64,000 nucleotides of DNA from CAZFBA01 sp964517135 (GCA_964517135.1 CAZFBA010000017.1:1-64000); one strand, 5' to 3'; shown: positions 17,415-26,988, counted from the stretch's first letter. The notes: generated from the letters alone by a model not told the origin. Numbers and translations are program-made.

Positions 17415-18512
17415 TTAGATTCTGGCTTTTGCCTTTGCTATTTTTGAAATCCTCTCATACAGTATTGAGGCTAATTCAATGGTGGGTGAAGTTATTTCAA
17501 TATTTTCAGGCAGGTATTTTTGAGCGTTTTCTTTATCCAAAACAAAAATTTCGCAGTCTTTTAGCTGACTGCCTTTAAATGTACATCCGGCAAATTTTGT
17601 TTTCTCGAAATTTACGCTTGAATTGTTAAAACTGGCTTTTAGAAAGTTGCAGTTCTTGAAAATACCGTCATTTCTGCTTAAATCTGAATTGACAAACCGG
17701 GTTTTATAGAAATTACAGTTCTCAAAGAGAGAATTTTCAATATTCAGGTCGAAAAACAGTGTATTTGCAAAGCTACAATTATAAAAATGACAATCTTTTA
17801 TAGTTATAGACTTTACATTAGCACCTTCCATAAAGAGGTTTTCAAGCAGGCTATAGTTTTCAAACCGTACATCTTTAATAATAGTGTTGCTTATGCAGGC
17901 ATTTTCAAGGTATGCATCGTCAAAGACAGTTTGTTTTATTATGCTTCCAGTAAAATTAGCATTATTAAGGTTGCAAAGTCTGAACTCTACATTGCTGATA
18001 ATAGATTCAACTGCCTGAATGTTCCTTAAGTCACTACCTTCATACTCTACCTGTGCCTCTTTTTCTGATATATGGGTAATAATCTTCTTGATAAAGTTTG
18101 TATGAACCAACTCAGCATTATTAAATGAGGCATCTTTAAGACTGACATTAGCCATGTTTGTATACACCAGGCTTGAAGAATTCATTTTAGCCCCTGAAAG
18201 ATTGGCATTTTTAAAATTAATAAAATCAAGAACACTGTTTTCAAAGTTTACATCCTGACAGTTAGTATCGTTTAGCTTTGAATATCTGAGATCGCACGAT
18301 TTAAAATCGTATTTTCTCAGGTCACGGTTACCAAGATCAAGCTGATAGGCAAAAGAAGATAATTTATAAGAGTTTTTGCTGTTATCAATCAGTATAGCCT
18401 CACCGTTAGAGAGTATACCGGCAAAGGCAGGTTCTATTCTTCTGTTGAAATCGAGAAAATTATCTTCTTGAAGCTGTGAAATAAGCTCATTATCAAGGTC
18501 AGTAAACGTCAT
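17415..18512 (-). CDS. Pentapeptide-repeat protein
   Basis: 365 residues, most of which (about 45-320) are five-residue repeats of the A(D/N)LXX / A(N)F type, for example DLRKYDFKSCDLRYSKLND and FKNANLSGAKMNSSSL. These fold as a right-handed quadrilateral beta-helix. The family has no single function: some members mimic DNA and protect gyrase, while many in Cyanobacteria are uncharacterised. No signal or TM is visible. The ATG is 3 bases beyond the stop of the upstream TPR-NHL gene, so the two form a tight operon. It converges with the Tic20-like gene at 4 bases. Confidence 0.85.
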   Translation of the reverse strand: MTFTDLDNELISQLQEDNFLDFNRRIEPAFAGILSNGEAILIDNSKNSYKLSSFAYQLDLGNRDLRKYDFKSCDLRYSKLNDTNCQDVNFENSVLDFINFKNANLSGAKMNSSSLVYTNMANVSLKDASFNNAELVHTNFIKKIITHISEKEAQVEYEGSDLRNIQAVESIISNVEFRLCNLNNANFTGSIIKQTVFDDAYLENACISNTIIKDVRFENYSLLENLFMEGANVKSITIKDCHFYNCSFANTLFFDLNIENSLFENCNFYKTRFVNSDLSRNDGIFKNCNFLKASFNNSSVNFEKTKFAGCTFKGSQLKDCEIFVLDKENAQKYLPENIEITSPTIELASILYERISKIAKAKARI

Positions 18513-18515
18513 TAG

Positions 18516-19946
18516 CTATCTTGACCCCCTTCTATCAGCCAGATTTATTTTTGAAATAGTATTTGTCTCCTGCTCAGAAACAAACAGGCTGTCATTATTG
18601 TCAAAATACAGGTAATATGGTTTGTTTAAGCCTGTTACTATGGTTGAAGTATCACCCTGTTTATCAACAAGGGCAATGCTGTTTGAAAGATAGTTAGCTA
18701 CATAAAGGTTTCCGACAGGGTCGATAGCAAGGCCAATAGGGCCATTAATATCTTCAGATTTGGCAAAAACACTTTTGTGACCTGAAGGTGATATTTTATA
18801 GATAATATTTTCTGAATAATTAGCAACATACACGTTATTATTATTATCGCTGACTATTCCAGTAGGGCCATTAAAACCTTTTGCGAAAGTCTTTACTGCG
18901 CTTCTGGCAACAGGTTTACTGCTATAGCTAACCTGACTGACCTTTTCAAGAGTACTTTTAGGACTAATTGTAAGCTTTCCACTGCTGCTGGTATCTTCGA
19001 TAGACATAAAGCTAACAGCTATTTTTTCTTCTTCTGTTTCTTTTTTCTGGTATTGATTGTTATTGGGCGTTCGTGATGAAGAGGCAGTAGAATATTTTTC
19101 CCAGAATTTATCAGTATTCTGGGTCTTGCTAGCTGTAGATACTGTTGTTGTTTCCTGTTTGGTAATAACTTCAGATTCTATTGTTTCTTCCTTTATTCTG
19201 TTATCTTCTTTTTCAACAAATTCATTAGTAGCAAGAGCTTTGCTCATAAGCGCTCTTTCTCTTTTTGACATACTTTTAGTGTTTTCAGCAGGTTTTTTAT
19301 CACTTTTGGCAGAAGCTACATTCTTGTTTTCAGTAATTTCAACAGTTAATTTATCTTCAATATTTTCTTTATCATTATTTTTTAGTGTTATATTATTTTC
19401 TGTTTTAGTTTTATCAGTAGAAATGGTTTCATTTTTAGTTATTTCTTTACGGGCAACAACTGTTGTATCTTTTGCTGAACCTGAATCTGCAACTATGTCA
19501 TTGATTTTCATTTCTTCGGTCAGTGTTTTTATTTTTAGTTGAGCATCACGATACTTATCTGATCTCTGGTTTACCAGTTTCAGGAAGCTAAGAGCTTTTT
19601 TATAGTCTTTTTTCTGAATATATATCAGTCCCAGATCATAATTGACGCTTGTATCATTGTTATTAATGCTTAATACCTTCTGAAATGCTTCTTCTGCTTT
19701 GTTAAGGTCGCCTGTATACCTGTAGATACTACCCAGGTTGTAATAGGCATCAGCAAATTCAGGATCTAGTTTGACAGCTTTTTCGAATTCTTTTATGGCA
19801 TCAGTAGTGTTTCCTTTAATGTAAAGGTCAAGGGCCTTGTTATAGGCCTGTGCTGATTCTAAATTAAACCCAAAAGCCTGTGGTGTAAAGCATAATAAAA
19901 TTATTAATGATGCTAAAATAGTGGTGTTGCGTTTATTTAATATCAT
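18516..19946 (-). CDS. Secreted TPR and NHL-repeat protein
   Basis: 476 residues. Residues 1-26 (ending TPQAFG) form a signal peptide. About three TPR units follow (30-140), for example AYNKALDLYIKGNTTDAIKE. A long Lys/Glu/Thr/Ser-rich linker (about 150-345) leads to a beta-propeller-like C-terminus (about 355-476). That part has NHL-type repeats such as FNGPTGIVSDNNNNVYVANY and INGPIGLAIDPVGNLYVANY. Only about three blades are present, so the propeller would be incomplete unless it oligomerises; the C-terminus may be short compared with relatives. It is the first gene of an operon with the pentapeptide-repeat protein. Envelope scaffolding is the likely role. Confidence 0.75.
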   Translation of the reverse strand: MILNKRNTTILASLIILLCFTPQAFGFNLESAQAYNKALDLYIKGNTTDAIKEFEKAVKLDPEFADAYYNLGSIYRYTGDLNKAEEAFQKVLSINNNDTSVNYDLGLIYIQKKDYKKALSFLKLVNQRSDKYRDAQLKIKTLTEEMKINDIVADSGSAKDTTVVARKEITKNETISTDKTKTENNITLKNNDKENIEDKLTVEITENKNVASAKSDKKPAENTKSMSKRERALMSKALATNEFVEKEDNRIKEETIESEVITKQETTTVSTASKTQNTDKFWEKYSTASSSRTPNNNQYQKKETEEEKIAVSFMSIEDTSSSGKLTISPKSTLEKVSQVSYSSKPVARSAVKTFAKGFNGPTGIVSDNNNNVYVANYSENIIYKISPSGHKSVFAKSEDINGPIGLAIDPVGNLYVANYLSNSIALVDKQGDTSTIVTGLNKPYYLYFDNNDSLFVSEQETNTISKINLADRRGSR

Positions 19947-20206
19947 CCCCTGCTCCTCATTTTCAAATTTATGTTCAAACTTGAATTCAAATTTTAATGT
20001 TCTGTTGAAAAAAGTCCTAATTAGCTAATAATAGTGTAGATGCGGTATTATAATCCTGTCAAAAAAAGCGTTGTAATAAAATGCTAACGCCAAAAGGCTT
20101 TTATGAGGGGCTTTTTGCGTGCAAGAATATTTAATTTTTCTTAATATTTTAAAAATACCAGACATCTGCTAAGAAAATTTCATTTTTAAATAAACTAAAA
20201 TGCTGT

Positions 20207-20212
20207 TATAAT
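20207..20212 (+). promoter_or_regulatory. -10 element for the 20298 operon
   Basis: A perfect TATAAT at 20207-20212 with no strong -35. The predicted start of transcription, about 20219-20220, falls exactly where a GC-rich leader begins. The rest of 19947-20206 is AT-rich and otherwise empty, apart from an imperfect inverted repeat near 20089-20120 (CGCCAAAAGGC / GGCTTTTTGCG). Confidence 0.4.
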
Positions 20213-20219
20213 TGAATAT

Positions 20220-20297
20220 CGTGTTGAATCCGGTGTGCCCTGCGGGGGTGGTTTAGCCGGAAGCGTTCATTAACAGATAAAGGGAAAGGATCAAATC
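20220..20297 (+). promoter_or_regulatory. GC-rich structured 5' leader
   Basis: The stretch from about 20228 to 20263 is much richer in G+C than its surroundings and can fold. TCCGG (about 20229-20233) pairs with CCGGA (about 20258-20262), enclosing a CCC-TGC-GGG hairpin. It lies between the TATAAT and the GTG/ATG region of the next gene, so it would be in the mRNA leader. I cannot match it to a known riboswitch class. Confidence 0.35.
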
Positions 20298-20891
20298 GTG
20301 AAAACCTTTAAACTGCCTATAAATCAAAACCCAAGAATAGGGAGTAACCAGAAAATAACAAAAGACATGTTTTTTGACCCGGAAGGCTACAGCGCAGCAG
20401 AGCTGGATATAAAGGTAACAGTAGGCGGAACTATTGATGGCTTTGTGCTTGGCGTCTGGCGCTGGAACGAAGAAATGGACAGACCTTTTAGAGTAAACAC
20501 AACCACCCTTCTTATATTCTCTGCTGCAGGTGAATTGCAGCCTGCACCTGACGTTGTAAGATGCGGGGGTCTGGGTGAAATATTATCTTACGGAGACAAA
20601 GTCAATATAGCAGGCTGGTTCCACGATGGCGAAGCCGATAAAGGCCGCAGATGGTACATAAATTCTGAATACGAATATATTGATAGCAATACTATAAAGC
20701 TTTTACCTGCAGAATATAAGCTAAACCTTGTTGAGGGGCAAAGATTTCATATTTCACCCGCAGAGGTAACCTTTGTTCAGGAAATTAGAACCAATAAACG
20801 CCTGACCTGCGTTACTCTGGAAGAAGTTAAAGGTTCTTTTGTGAAAAACATTCACAATTTTAGCATTGAGGCTTATGCAACATTTATCTAG
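20298..20891 (+). CDS. Unknown conserved-looking soluble protein
   Basis: 197 residues, no family recognised. It starts at GTG with AAAGGA about 10 bases upstream. The sequence is rich in Trp, Tyr and Gly in the middle (FVLGVWRWNEEMDRP, NIAGWFHDGEADKGRRWYIN) and looks like an all-beta fold, with no signal or TM. It overlaps the 5' end of anmK by 17 to 26 bases, depending on which anmK start is used, so the two are translationally coupled. A role linked to cell-wall sugar recycling is possible but is only a positional inference. Confidence 0.65.
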   Translation: MKTFKLPINQNPRIGSNQKITKDMFFDPEGYSAAELDIKVTVGGTIDGFVLGVWRWNEEMDRPFRVNTTTLLIFSAAGELQPAPDVVRCGGLGEILSYGDKVNIAGWFHDGEADKGRRWYINSEYEYIDSNTIKLLPAEYKLNLVEGQRFHISPAEVTFVQEIRTNKRLTCVTLEEVKGSFVKNIHNFSIEAYATFI

Positions 20892-22122
20892 CTTAAAGCC
20901 TGATAGGAAACCTGAAACACAGCTGGTAATAGGCTTAATGACAGGCACTTCAATGGATGGCATTGATGCAGCATTAGTTAAGATTAATTTTGAACAAGAA
21001 AAAGACTTTAAACTTCCGGGCATACCTGCGTTGAATGTTGAATGCCTTTCTGCTGATCTTTATCCTTTCCCTTCTGAAGTAAAAGACGTTCTAAATAAAG
21101 TGATTACAGATGGAGATATACCTCTAAAGGATTTATGCAGCCTTAATTTTATTATTGGTGGCCTTCTGGCCGATGCAGCACTGAGCATATGCGATCAATG
21201 CAATCTGGATATCGCTGACATATCACTAATTGGCTCGCATGGACAGACTATATACCATTTGCCTTCTGATGAAATATTTTGTGGATACCCTGTTCGCAGT
21301 ACACTGCAAATAGGAGAACCTTCTGTAATCGCACAGAAAACAGGTATAACAACAGTAGCTGATTTCAGGCCTGCCGATATTGCTGCGGGGGGACAGGGGG
21401 CGCCTCTGGTATGTTTTGCTGATGCAATCTTTTTTGCTGATACCGGAAAAACTATGCTGGTTCAAAATATCGGTGGCATATCTAACGTAACGGTTCTGGG
21501 AAGAGATAACCGTTACTTCGCTTTTGATAACGGCCCCGGCAATTCTTTAATAGATCTTCTTGTCAGGAAATACTTTGATAAAGACTATGACATAGATGGA
21601 GAAATTGCCAGTGCAGGTCATATCGATGAACACTGGATTGATAGAATACTTGCTGATGAGCCTTATTTCAGGGTTCAACCTCCCAAATCAACCGGCAGAG
21701 AGCTTTTTAATTTAAATTTTATAGAAAAATATATCAACAATTACCCTCTAAATTCAGCTGAATGCACTATAGCAAGCGTAACAGCATTAACTGCCAGGGT
21801 AATAGCACAGTCTTACAGAGATTTTATTCTGCCATACTATTTGCCTGATGCTGTCATAATTGGCGGAGGAGGTGCATATAATCTATTTCTGCTTGACTGT
21901 CTTAATCGTTATCTTGATAGAAGCATACCTGTTAAAACTCACGAAGATTTTGGCATATCTAATAAGTTTAAAGAAGCTATTAGCTTTGCTATTCTGGCAT
22001 TTGTTTCTTACCACGGGCTGCCGGGTAATATTCCTGAATGCACAGGGGCTAACAGGCCTGTAGTTCTGGGCAAATTCATACCGGGCTGGCGCTCTCAGAA
22101 CTTTAACAAGGCTTCTTTTTGA
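20875..22122 (+). CDS. anmK: Anhydro-N-acetylmuramic acid kinase
   Basis: Phosphorylates and opens 1,6-anhydro-MurNAc released from peptidoglycan turnover, giving MurNAc-6-phosphate for recycling in the cytosol. The preferred start is the ATG at 20875 (415 residues), with GAGG close upstream; a TTG at 20866 would add three residues. The ATP-binding motif GLMTGTSMDGID lies near 20-31. VADFRPADIAAGGQGAPLV (about 155-175) and the FDNGPGNSLID segment (about 222-232) match the family, including the catalytic Asp region. It overlaps the preceding unknown gene. A MurNAc-6-P etherase is not in the window. Confidence 0.95.
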   Translation: MQHLSSLKPDRKPETQLVIGLMTGTSMDGIDAALVKINFEQEKDFKLPGIPALNVECLSADLYPFPSEVKDVLNKVITDGDIPLKDLCSLNFIIGGLLADAALSICDQCNLDIADISLIGSHGQTIYHLPSDEIFCGYPVRSTLQIGEPSVIAQKTGITTVADFRPADIAAGGQGAPLVCFADAIFFADTGKTMLVQNIGGISNVTVLGRDNRYFAFDNGPGNSLIDLLVRKYFDKDYDIDGEIASAGHIDEHWIDRILADEPYFRVQPPKSTGRELFNLNFIEKYINNYPLNSAECTIASVTALTARVIAQSYRDFILPYYLPDAVIIGGGGAYNLFLLDCLNRYLDRSIPVKTHEDFGISNKFKEAISFAILAFVSYHGLPGNIPECTGANRPVVLGKFIPGWRSQNFNKASF

Positions 22123-22262
22123 CCTTTTTAACTTCCCTTTACCCTGCATATTAACTTTGTAAATTTTGAAAACGGGTAATTCTACTTCTGAAAGATATTG
22201 ACAATACTATCAGATTGATCAAATATAATGACAAAAACACAAAATAAGAAAGTAAAAGCGGC

Positions 22263-24050
22263 TTGCTAAAAAAAATCATTATAGAAGATGACAATAAAGC
22301 TGTATTGCTTATTATACTTATATTTACAATGCTCTATGTATTAACATTTGGTCGCTGGGGGCTGGTTATCATAGACAGTTTTAGAGAACCCTTTATTGCG
22401 AGCCAGATGCTGGAAGGAGCTGTTCTCTATAAAGATTTAGCATACCTCTTTGGCCCTTTCATACCCTGTCTTTATGCAGTATTGTTCAGTCTTTTTGGGG
22501 TTAACCTTATACCTCTTTATCTGATTAACGGCCTGATGACTTTGCTTTATAGTTTGATACTATATTATTTGTCAAGGCAAATTCTTTCTATAAAGTCTTC
22601 TGTAGTTGTTGTGCTGCTTTTTTTCTTTGTATGTGCCTTTTTTCCAACGTTGAAAAATTATATTTTTACTTACACAGCATCAGCCTCGTATGGCAGCTTT
22701 TTTGCTATTGCTACTCTGGCCTGCTTTGTCTATCATTTTAAATCTCAAAAAAACAACATACTTTATTTTGCAGCTTTATTAAGTGCTTTAACCTTTTTAA
22801 CAAAACATGAATTTGCTGTTGCAGTAAGTCTATTATGGCTTTTTTACTTAATATTCTCCAGATTTTTTATCTCAACGTCTTTAAAAATATATATTTTACC
22901 AATCATTCTTTTTGCTGCAATAGCTGTTATACCTTACTGGCTGTTTATTGTGCCAGCCGGCTATTCAAATATACTTGCAATAGTTATGCCAGTAGAGGCA
23001 ATAAACTCTCTTGAACATTATCATCATTATTTCATCAGATCAGGTATTACACTTGAATCTGTAACAGCAGGGGTTTTCTTCTTTGCATTTTTTGCTTTTA
23101 TTTCTTCAGCAGTAATTTTGCTGGCATATTTCTATCAAATATACCGTCAGAAAAGTCTTTATCTTCCTTTAGTTATAACAACTCTTGCTCTAATGGCTTT
23201 TTGCGGGTGGCTTTATTTATCTCCGGGGGCAGCCAGAATAGTTGCGGCTTTCACCGGACAAAACTTTATGAAATTCTTTGCTGGCACTAACTTTATTATA
23301 CTAATAGTTGCTATTATTTCTTATAGAAAACTTCGAGGAGATATCAAGCATAAGATATTATTTCTATATTGTATTTTCAGCATATTTATATCTTTAAGAA
23401 GCCCTTTATTCTTAAGCCTTGAGACTTATGGTATTTATTATCTCCCAGTGGGTTTAATTATACTAATATATTTCTTTAAAAAAATTATTCCTGAGTGGCT
23501 AAAGTCTTATTTTAATACACAAAAATTGCATCAGTCAGTCAATGTGCTGTTTTTCCTGATAATATGCTTTTTTCTCTTTACCTCTACCGGGTTATACATT
23601 AAGAAAAGTTATCAGCTAAAATACGGTGATAGAGGGTTTATTATGGTAGAAAACTCTCTGGGTAAATACCTGGAAAGCGTGCTTACCTTTTTGAGAAGCA
23701 ATACTGTTGAAGGGCAAGTAATTTATGTTATACCAGAAGAGAGTTTTTATTATTATTTTACTAAAACCAGAAGCCCTTCGAGATATTTTTACACAGATGC
23801 AGCATGGTTTAAAGGCAATAAATCAGCAGAATGCCAGCTAATAAACGATCTAACAAATAGAAAACCAGAATATATTATAATATCAAATATAAAAAGAAAC
23901 TCATATGGAATCAAAGCTTTTGGTGAAGACTTTTGCAGTGATTTAAACAGCTGGATACATCAAAATTATAGTATAGAGAAGATAATCTCCACCCGGTTTG
24001 CCCTTAATGAAGATTATTATTATCAAATATTTATTTATAAACCTAATTGA
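22263..24050 (+). CDS. GT39-like polytopic glycosyltransferase
   Basis: A 595-residue membrane protein with about eleven TM helices in the first 450 residues and a soluble C-terminal domain (about 455-595). The N-terminal loop after the first TM has the family pattern of dolichyl/undecaprenyl-phosphate-sugar transferases (PMT/ArnT). This is an acidic residue (D in IIDSFREP), then EGAVLYKDLAYLFGP, then a second TM. Such enzymes move a sugar from a lipid carrier to an envelope acceptor outside the membrane. It starts at TTG with a weak ribosome site, and it stands alone between anmK and the rpsR terminator. The acceptor is unknown. Confidence 0.7.
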   Translation: MLKKIIIEDDNKAVLLIILIFTMLYVLTFGRWGLVIIDSFREPFIASQMLEGAVLYKDLAYLFGPFIPCLYAVLFSLFGVNLIPLYLINGLMTLLYSLILYYLSRQILSIKSSVVVVLLFFFVCAFFPTLKNYIFTYTASASYGSFFAIATLACFVYHFKSQKNNILYFAALLSALTFLTKHEFAVAVSLLWLFYLIFSRFFISTSLKIYILPIILFAAIAVIPYWLFIVPAGYSNILAIVMPVEAINSLEHYHHYFIRSGITLESVTAGVFFFAFFAFISSAVILLAYFYQIYRQKSLYLPLVITTLALMAFCGWLYLSPGAARIVAAFTGQNFMKFFAGTNFIILIVAIISYRKLRGDIKHKILFLYCIFSIFISLRSPLFLSLETYGIYYLPVGLIILIYFFKKIIPEWLKSYFNTQKLHQSVNVLFFLIICFFLFTSTGLYIKKSYQLKYGDRGFIMVENSLGKYLESVLTFLRSNTVEGQVIYVIPEESFYYYFTKTRSPSRYFYTDAAWFKGNKSAECQLINDLTNRKPEYIIISNIKRNSYGIKAFGEDFCSDLNSWIHQNYSIEKIISTRFALNEDYYYQIFIYKPN

Positions 24051-24111
24051 GCTGGTTATACCAGTTTTAGATTATTGATTGCAGGCAGTTATAAAGCCCG
24101 TATTCAACAAC

Positions 24112-24155
24112 AAAAAATCCTCCTCTGGCTGTCAGTGAGCAAAGGAGGATTTAAA
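24112..24155 (-). terminator. Terminator of the rpsF-ssb-rpsR operon
   Basis: AAATCCTCC (24115-24123) and GGAGGATTT (24144-24152) form a perfect 9-bp stem. On the minus strand the stem runs directly into a T-run (six T). It lies about 20 bases after the rpsR stop. Confidence 0.8.
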
Positions 24156-24173
24156 AACTTTTCTATCTTTTAT

Positions 24174-24398
24174 CTATCCCTCTAGAATATAGCCAACAAG
24201 CGAAAGTTGCCTGCAACGTTTAATAGCTCTGGTGAGCATTCTCTGGTGAAGGGCGCAGTTGCCTGTTATTCTTCTTGGTAAAATCTTGCCTCTTTCTGTC
24301 AGGTATTTTTTGAGCTTTGGAGCATCTTTAAAATCAATCAAAGTTACTTTATCGGCACAAAAATTACAGGTTTTTCTTTTTCTACGAGCATCTGACAT
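24174..24398 (-). CDS. rpsR: 30S ribosomal protein S18
   Basis: A 74-residue small-subunit protein that packs with S6 on the platform. The start carries CNFC (C15-C18 region), and the conserved body is DFKDAPKLKKYLTERGKILPRRITG, with the QRMLTRAIKRCRQLSL helix near the C-terminus. Length and motifs are normal. It is the last gene of the rpsF-ssb-rpsR operon, with an intergenic gap of 24 bases that holds AAAGGAG before the ATG. Confidence 0.97.
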   Translation of the reverse strand: MSDARRKRKTCNFCADKVTLIDFKDAPKLKKYLTERGKILPRRITGNCALHQRMLTRAIKRCRQLSLVGYILEG

Positions 24399-24422
24399 TT
24401 TATCAACTTCTCCTTTATAGAA

Positions 24423-24842
24423 CTAAAATGGTATTTCTTCTTCATCGATGAGATCATCGGGAGTTATATTATAATCATCCGCTGATGGAGGCGGTATATC
24501 ATCCTCTATTTCATCAGCTCCTGTTTTTTGATCTTTAACAGACTGAATAATTTCAACATTGTTTGCATCAAGTTCAATGCCTTTTTTATCTATGCCGCTC
24601 TGGTCTTTATAGCTATTGGTTTGTAATCTGCCGTCAATAACGACTGTTTGCCCTTTTTTAACTGTTTCTGCACAGGTATCAGCAAGTTTCCTCCAGGTGA
24701 TAACCCTGACCAGATTAGGGCCTTCACTTTTTGAGGTCATCACATTAACAGTAAAAGTTGTTACAGAGATATTGTTTTGTGTAAAGCGCTTTTCAGGATC
24801 TTTAACTACTTTTCCCATTAAGACAGCTTTGCTTATACTCAT
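24423..24842 (-). CDS. ssb: Single-stranded DNA-binding protein
   Basis: Coats single-stranded DNA as a tetramer and recruits repair and replication partners through its tail. I prefer the ATG at 24842 (139 residues), because GGGAG is 5 bases upstream and the product then begins MSISKAVLMGKVVKDPEKRF. An ATG at 24854 overlapping the rpsF stop would add four residues. The OB-fold covers about 1-105, followed by a short linker and the acidic tail ending DEEEIPF, the classic partner-binding tip. The order rpsF-ssb-rpsR is conserved in many bacteria. Confidence 0.95.
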   Translation of the reverse strand: MSISKAVLMGKVVKDPEKRFTQNNISVTTFTVNVMTSKSEGPNLVRVITWRKLADTCAETVKKGQTVVIDGRLQTNSYKDQSGIDKKGIELDANNVEIIQSVKDQKTGADEIEDDIPPPSADDYNITPDDLIDEEEIPF

Positions 24843-24853
24843 TTTGGCTCCCA

Positions 24854-25222
24854 TTATTGTTTGTTGTTAACGGTTTCTCTCACTTTTACAGGCCTTGCTA
24901 TTGGTGCAGCAGTGGCAAGTGCCTTTTCAACCTTTTTTTCATCCATTTTGAGGATCATTTCACGAATAACATTTTCATTCAGTTTCAAATTTCTTCTCAG
25001 AGCTGTTATTTTATCAGCTTCAAGTTGAAAAATGGATTCAACATAAAAGCCATCTCTGAATTTATTTATTTCATAGGCTAATTTTTTTCGTCCTATTTTT
25101 TCTGTTTTTAATATTTTGCCATTCAGATTTAAAATGTAATCCTCAACGGTTTTTATTGCTGCTTCGACACTATCTGGGTCGAGAGTTGGCCTGAAACAGT
25201 AAATCATTTCGTAAGTATTCAA
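24854..25222 (-). CDS. rpsF: 30S ribosomal protein S6
   Basis: A small-subunit protein that dimerises with S18. It is read from a TTG at 25222, preceded by GGAGGTG about 11 bases upstream; the product starts MNTYEMIYCFRPTLDP, typical of S6. The core (about 1-95) is standard, with KIGRKKLAYEINKFRDGFY. The 122 residues include a C-terminal extension of about 25 residues beyond the usual end, Ala/Val/Lys-rich, as seen in several phyla. Its stop overlaps the upstream ssb ATG alternative. Confidence 0.95.
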   Translation of the reverse strand: MNTYEMIYCFRPTLDPDSVEAAIKTVEDYILNLNGKILKTEKIGRKKLAYEINKFRDGFYVESIFQLEADKITALRRNLKLNENVIREMILKMDEKKVEKALATAAPIARPVKVRETVNNKQ

Positions 25223-25470
25223 AGTTATATTTACACCTCCATAAATTCATACCTTATTACAGGCAATTAATACTAGCACAATCATAGATATGAAATAAAC
25301 CATTTCTTTTAAAGATTGTTACATAAAGGGTTTATTTTGTTCACACTACGCTAAAGAGTTGCATAAAGACAGGATACACAAATGAAAGCATAAAAACAAG
25401 CATTAAGACCCGTAATACATTTTTTTTAAGTGAAAACAAGCACTGAAGATAAAAGATTAATGTATATAAT

Positions 25471-25658
25471 AAACGCCATAAGTAATCATATTAAAGCGGA
25501 TAAATGGCGAGTGTTTTAGAATTATTTAATTCTTTTTATAGCCTGGTATAGTAAGAAATAAAAGACTCTCACCGAAGTGGACTAAGAGATAGTGTGAGAA
25601 AATAGAAACCAAAACTAAACGACATAAAAAATTAAACAATTCTAAAAGTCTCTTTTTC
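25471..25658 (+). repeat. Repeat family C, copy 1, with inverted second arm
   Basis: AAACGCCATAAGTAATCATA then GGATAAATGGCGAGTGTTTT then AGAATTATTTAATTCTTT define the left part (25471-25552). The sequence AAATTAAACAATTCTAAAAGTCTC (about 25630-25653, shown in part) is the inverse of the end of it, so the whole can fold back. Related copies lie at 29354-29425, 55335-55430 and 61801-61860. The rest of the 608-base gap (25223-25830) shows no gene; near 25676-25760 another inverted pair (AGACTAATCATAAACTAA / TTTGGTTTATGATTAGTC) is visible. Confidence 0.6.
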
Positions 25659-25830
25659 AGGTTATACATCAGTTTTATATTAAGAATTGTAAAGACTAAT
25701 CATAAACTAATTGAGAGTTTTTCTCATTTGGTTTATGATTAGTCAATTCTACAATCAGGCTAAAATCCTTTATCTGTAAGTTATATCAAAACTTATTTTG
25801 TTTATATTTAATAATAAAAGTTAAAATGGG

Positions 25831-26988
25831 ATGAATAAGCTTTCTCTGGCAACCAGTATTTTTAAAACAATGGAAACGGATGCTTCTATGGCATTATTTA
25901 TGCGTGACACAGGTGGGTGCCTTGTGCCAAAGCTAGCAGTATCCAGAAGTGTTGATGAAGCCAGAGAAATAACATTTGCTGAACTAGCTGAATCTGCCAT
26001 ATTTTATTTTTCTATTGCGCCAATTGCAATATTAAATTCAAAAATCTTTTCTAAAGTCTTTAAAAACAGCTCTAAAGAAATTGCTCAAAACATTAAAACT
26101 CTTGACAAACAAGCAATAGATAAAGTTAGAAACATTAAACTGGCAAAAGTTGGTCGTATAGGTGCTTCTTTTAGTATTCTATTGCCTTTGATTTATGCAA
26201 TAGCACCTATCAGAAATCTTATTACCCTTAAAAAAACAGGTAAAGAAGAATTTATAAAAGTTGTTAACCTTAAAAAAAGTAATAATAAACCAAAGAGCAA
26301 AGGTTTAAATAGGTCTGAAAAAATTAAAGCAGAAGAAAAAGCCAGGCAAAACTCTATTAAACTGTTAAAAAAACTGGGAGCAATAACAATAACTGGCTTA
26401 ACTGTTACGGCCGGGTTTATTTCACTGGCCAAAAACCCGACTATATTTAAAAAAGCAGAACCGTTTATTAATGGTCTTATCAAAAAACTTGATTTTAATG
26501 GAAATAATGCAACACTTAAACAATTTGGATATCTTATAATGCCTGTCAGCGTCGGAAGTTATTTAGCTGCATCAAGAGACAAATATGAAGTTCTGGAAAA
26601 CATTCAGAGGTTTGCTATTACTATACCTATGATGTTCTTTGGGCAGGATGCCATTGAAAAAAGGATTTATAAATTCTTCGATAAAAAGTTTGGCTCTAAC
26701 CTTACGACAGGCAACAGTATCAAAACGTACAAAGAAATATTTGCTGAAACCACAAATCAAACCAAAAATCTTAAAAGTAAAAATTGGTCTATTGCCCTTG
26801 CATTTCTGATTAATACATCTCTTATGGCAGCAGCAGTAGGCCTGTTAAACCGTGTGGCAACTAAAAAACGTTATATACGTTCTCAAAAAGAATTATTTGC
26901 AAACAAGCCATTTGAAAATCAGGTTCTTAAGTGGCAAAATGGCTTTCACCAAAAACAATACAGGCGGCAGTTAAGTCAAATAACCTGA
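25831..26988 (+). CDS. Unknown polytopic membrane protein
   Basis: 385 residues with about six hydrophobic segments: roughly 50-68, 108-130, 188-208, 240-258, 268-282 and 335-355. Lys/Arg-rich cytoplasmic loops separate them, notably about 135-180, which is strongly basic (KKSNNKPKSKGLNRSEKIK). No signal peptide and no catalytic motif are evident. The start ATG has GGG just upstream and no strong ribosome site. It stands alone, flanked by repeat C and repeat B. I cannot assign a function. Confidence 0.6.
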   Translation: MNKLSLATSIFKTMETDASMALFMRDTGGCLVPKLAVSRSVDEAREITFAELAESAIFYFSIAPIAILNSKIFSKVFKNSSKEIAQNIKTLDKQAIDKVRNIKLAKVGRIGASFSILLPLIYAIAPIRNLITLKKTGKEEFIKVVNLKKSNNKPKSKGLNRSEKIKAEEKARQNSIKLLKKLGAITITGLTVTAGFISLAKNPTIFKKAEPFINGLIKKLDFNGNNATLKQFGYLIMPVSVGSYLAASRDKYEVLENIQRFAITIPMMFFGQDAIEKRIYKFFDKKFGSNLTTGNSIKTYKEIFAETTNQTKNLKSKNWSIALAFLINTSLMAAAVGLLNRVATKKRYIRSQKELFANKPFENQVLKWQNGFHQKQYRRQLSQIT

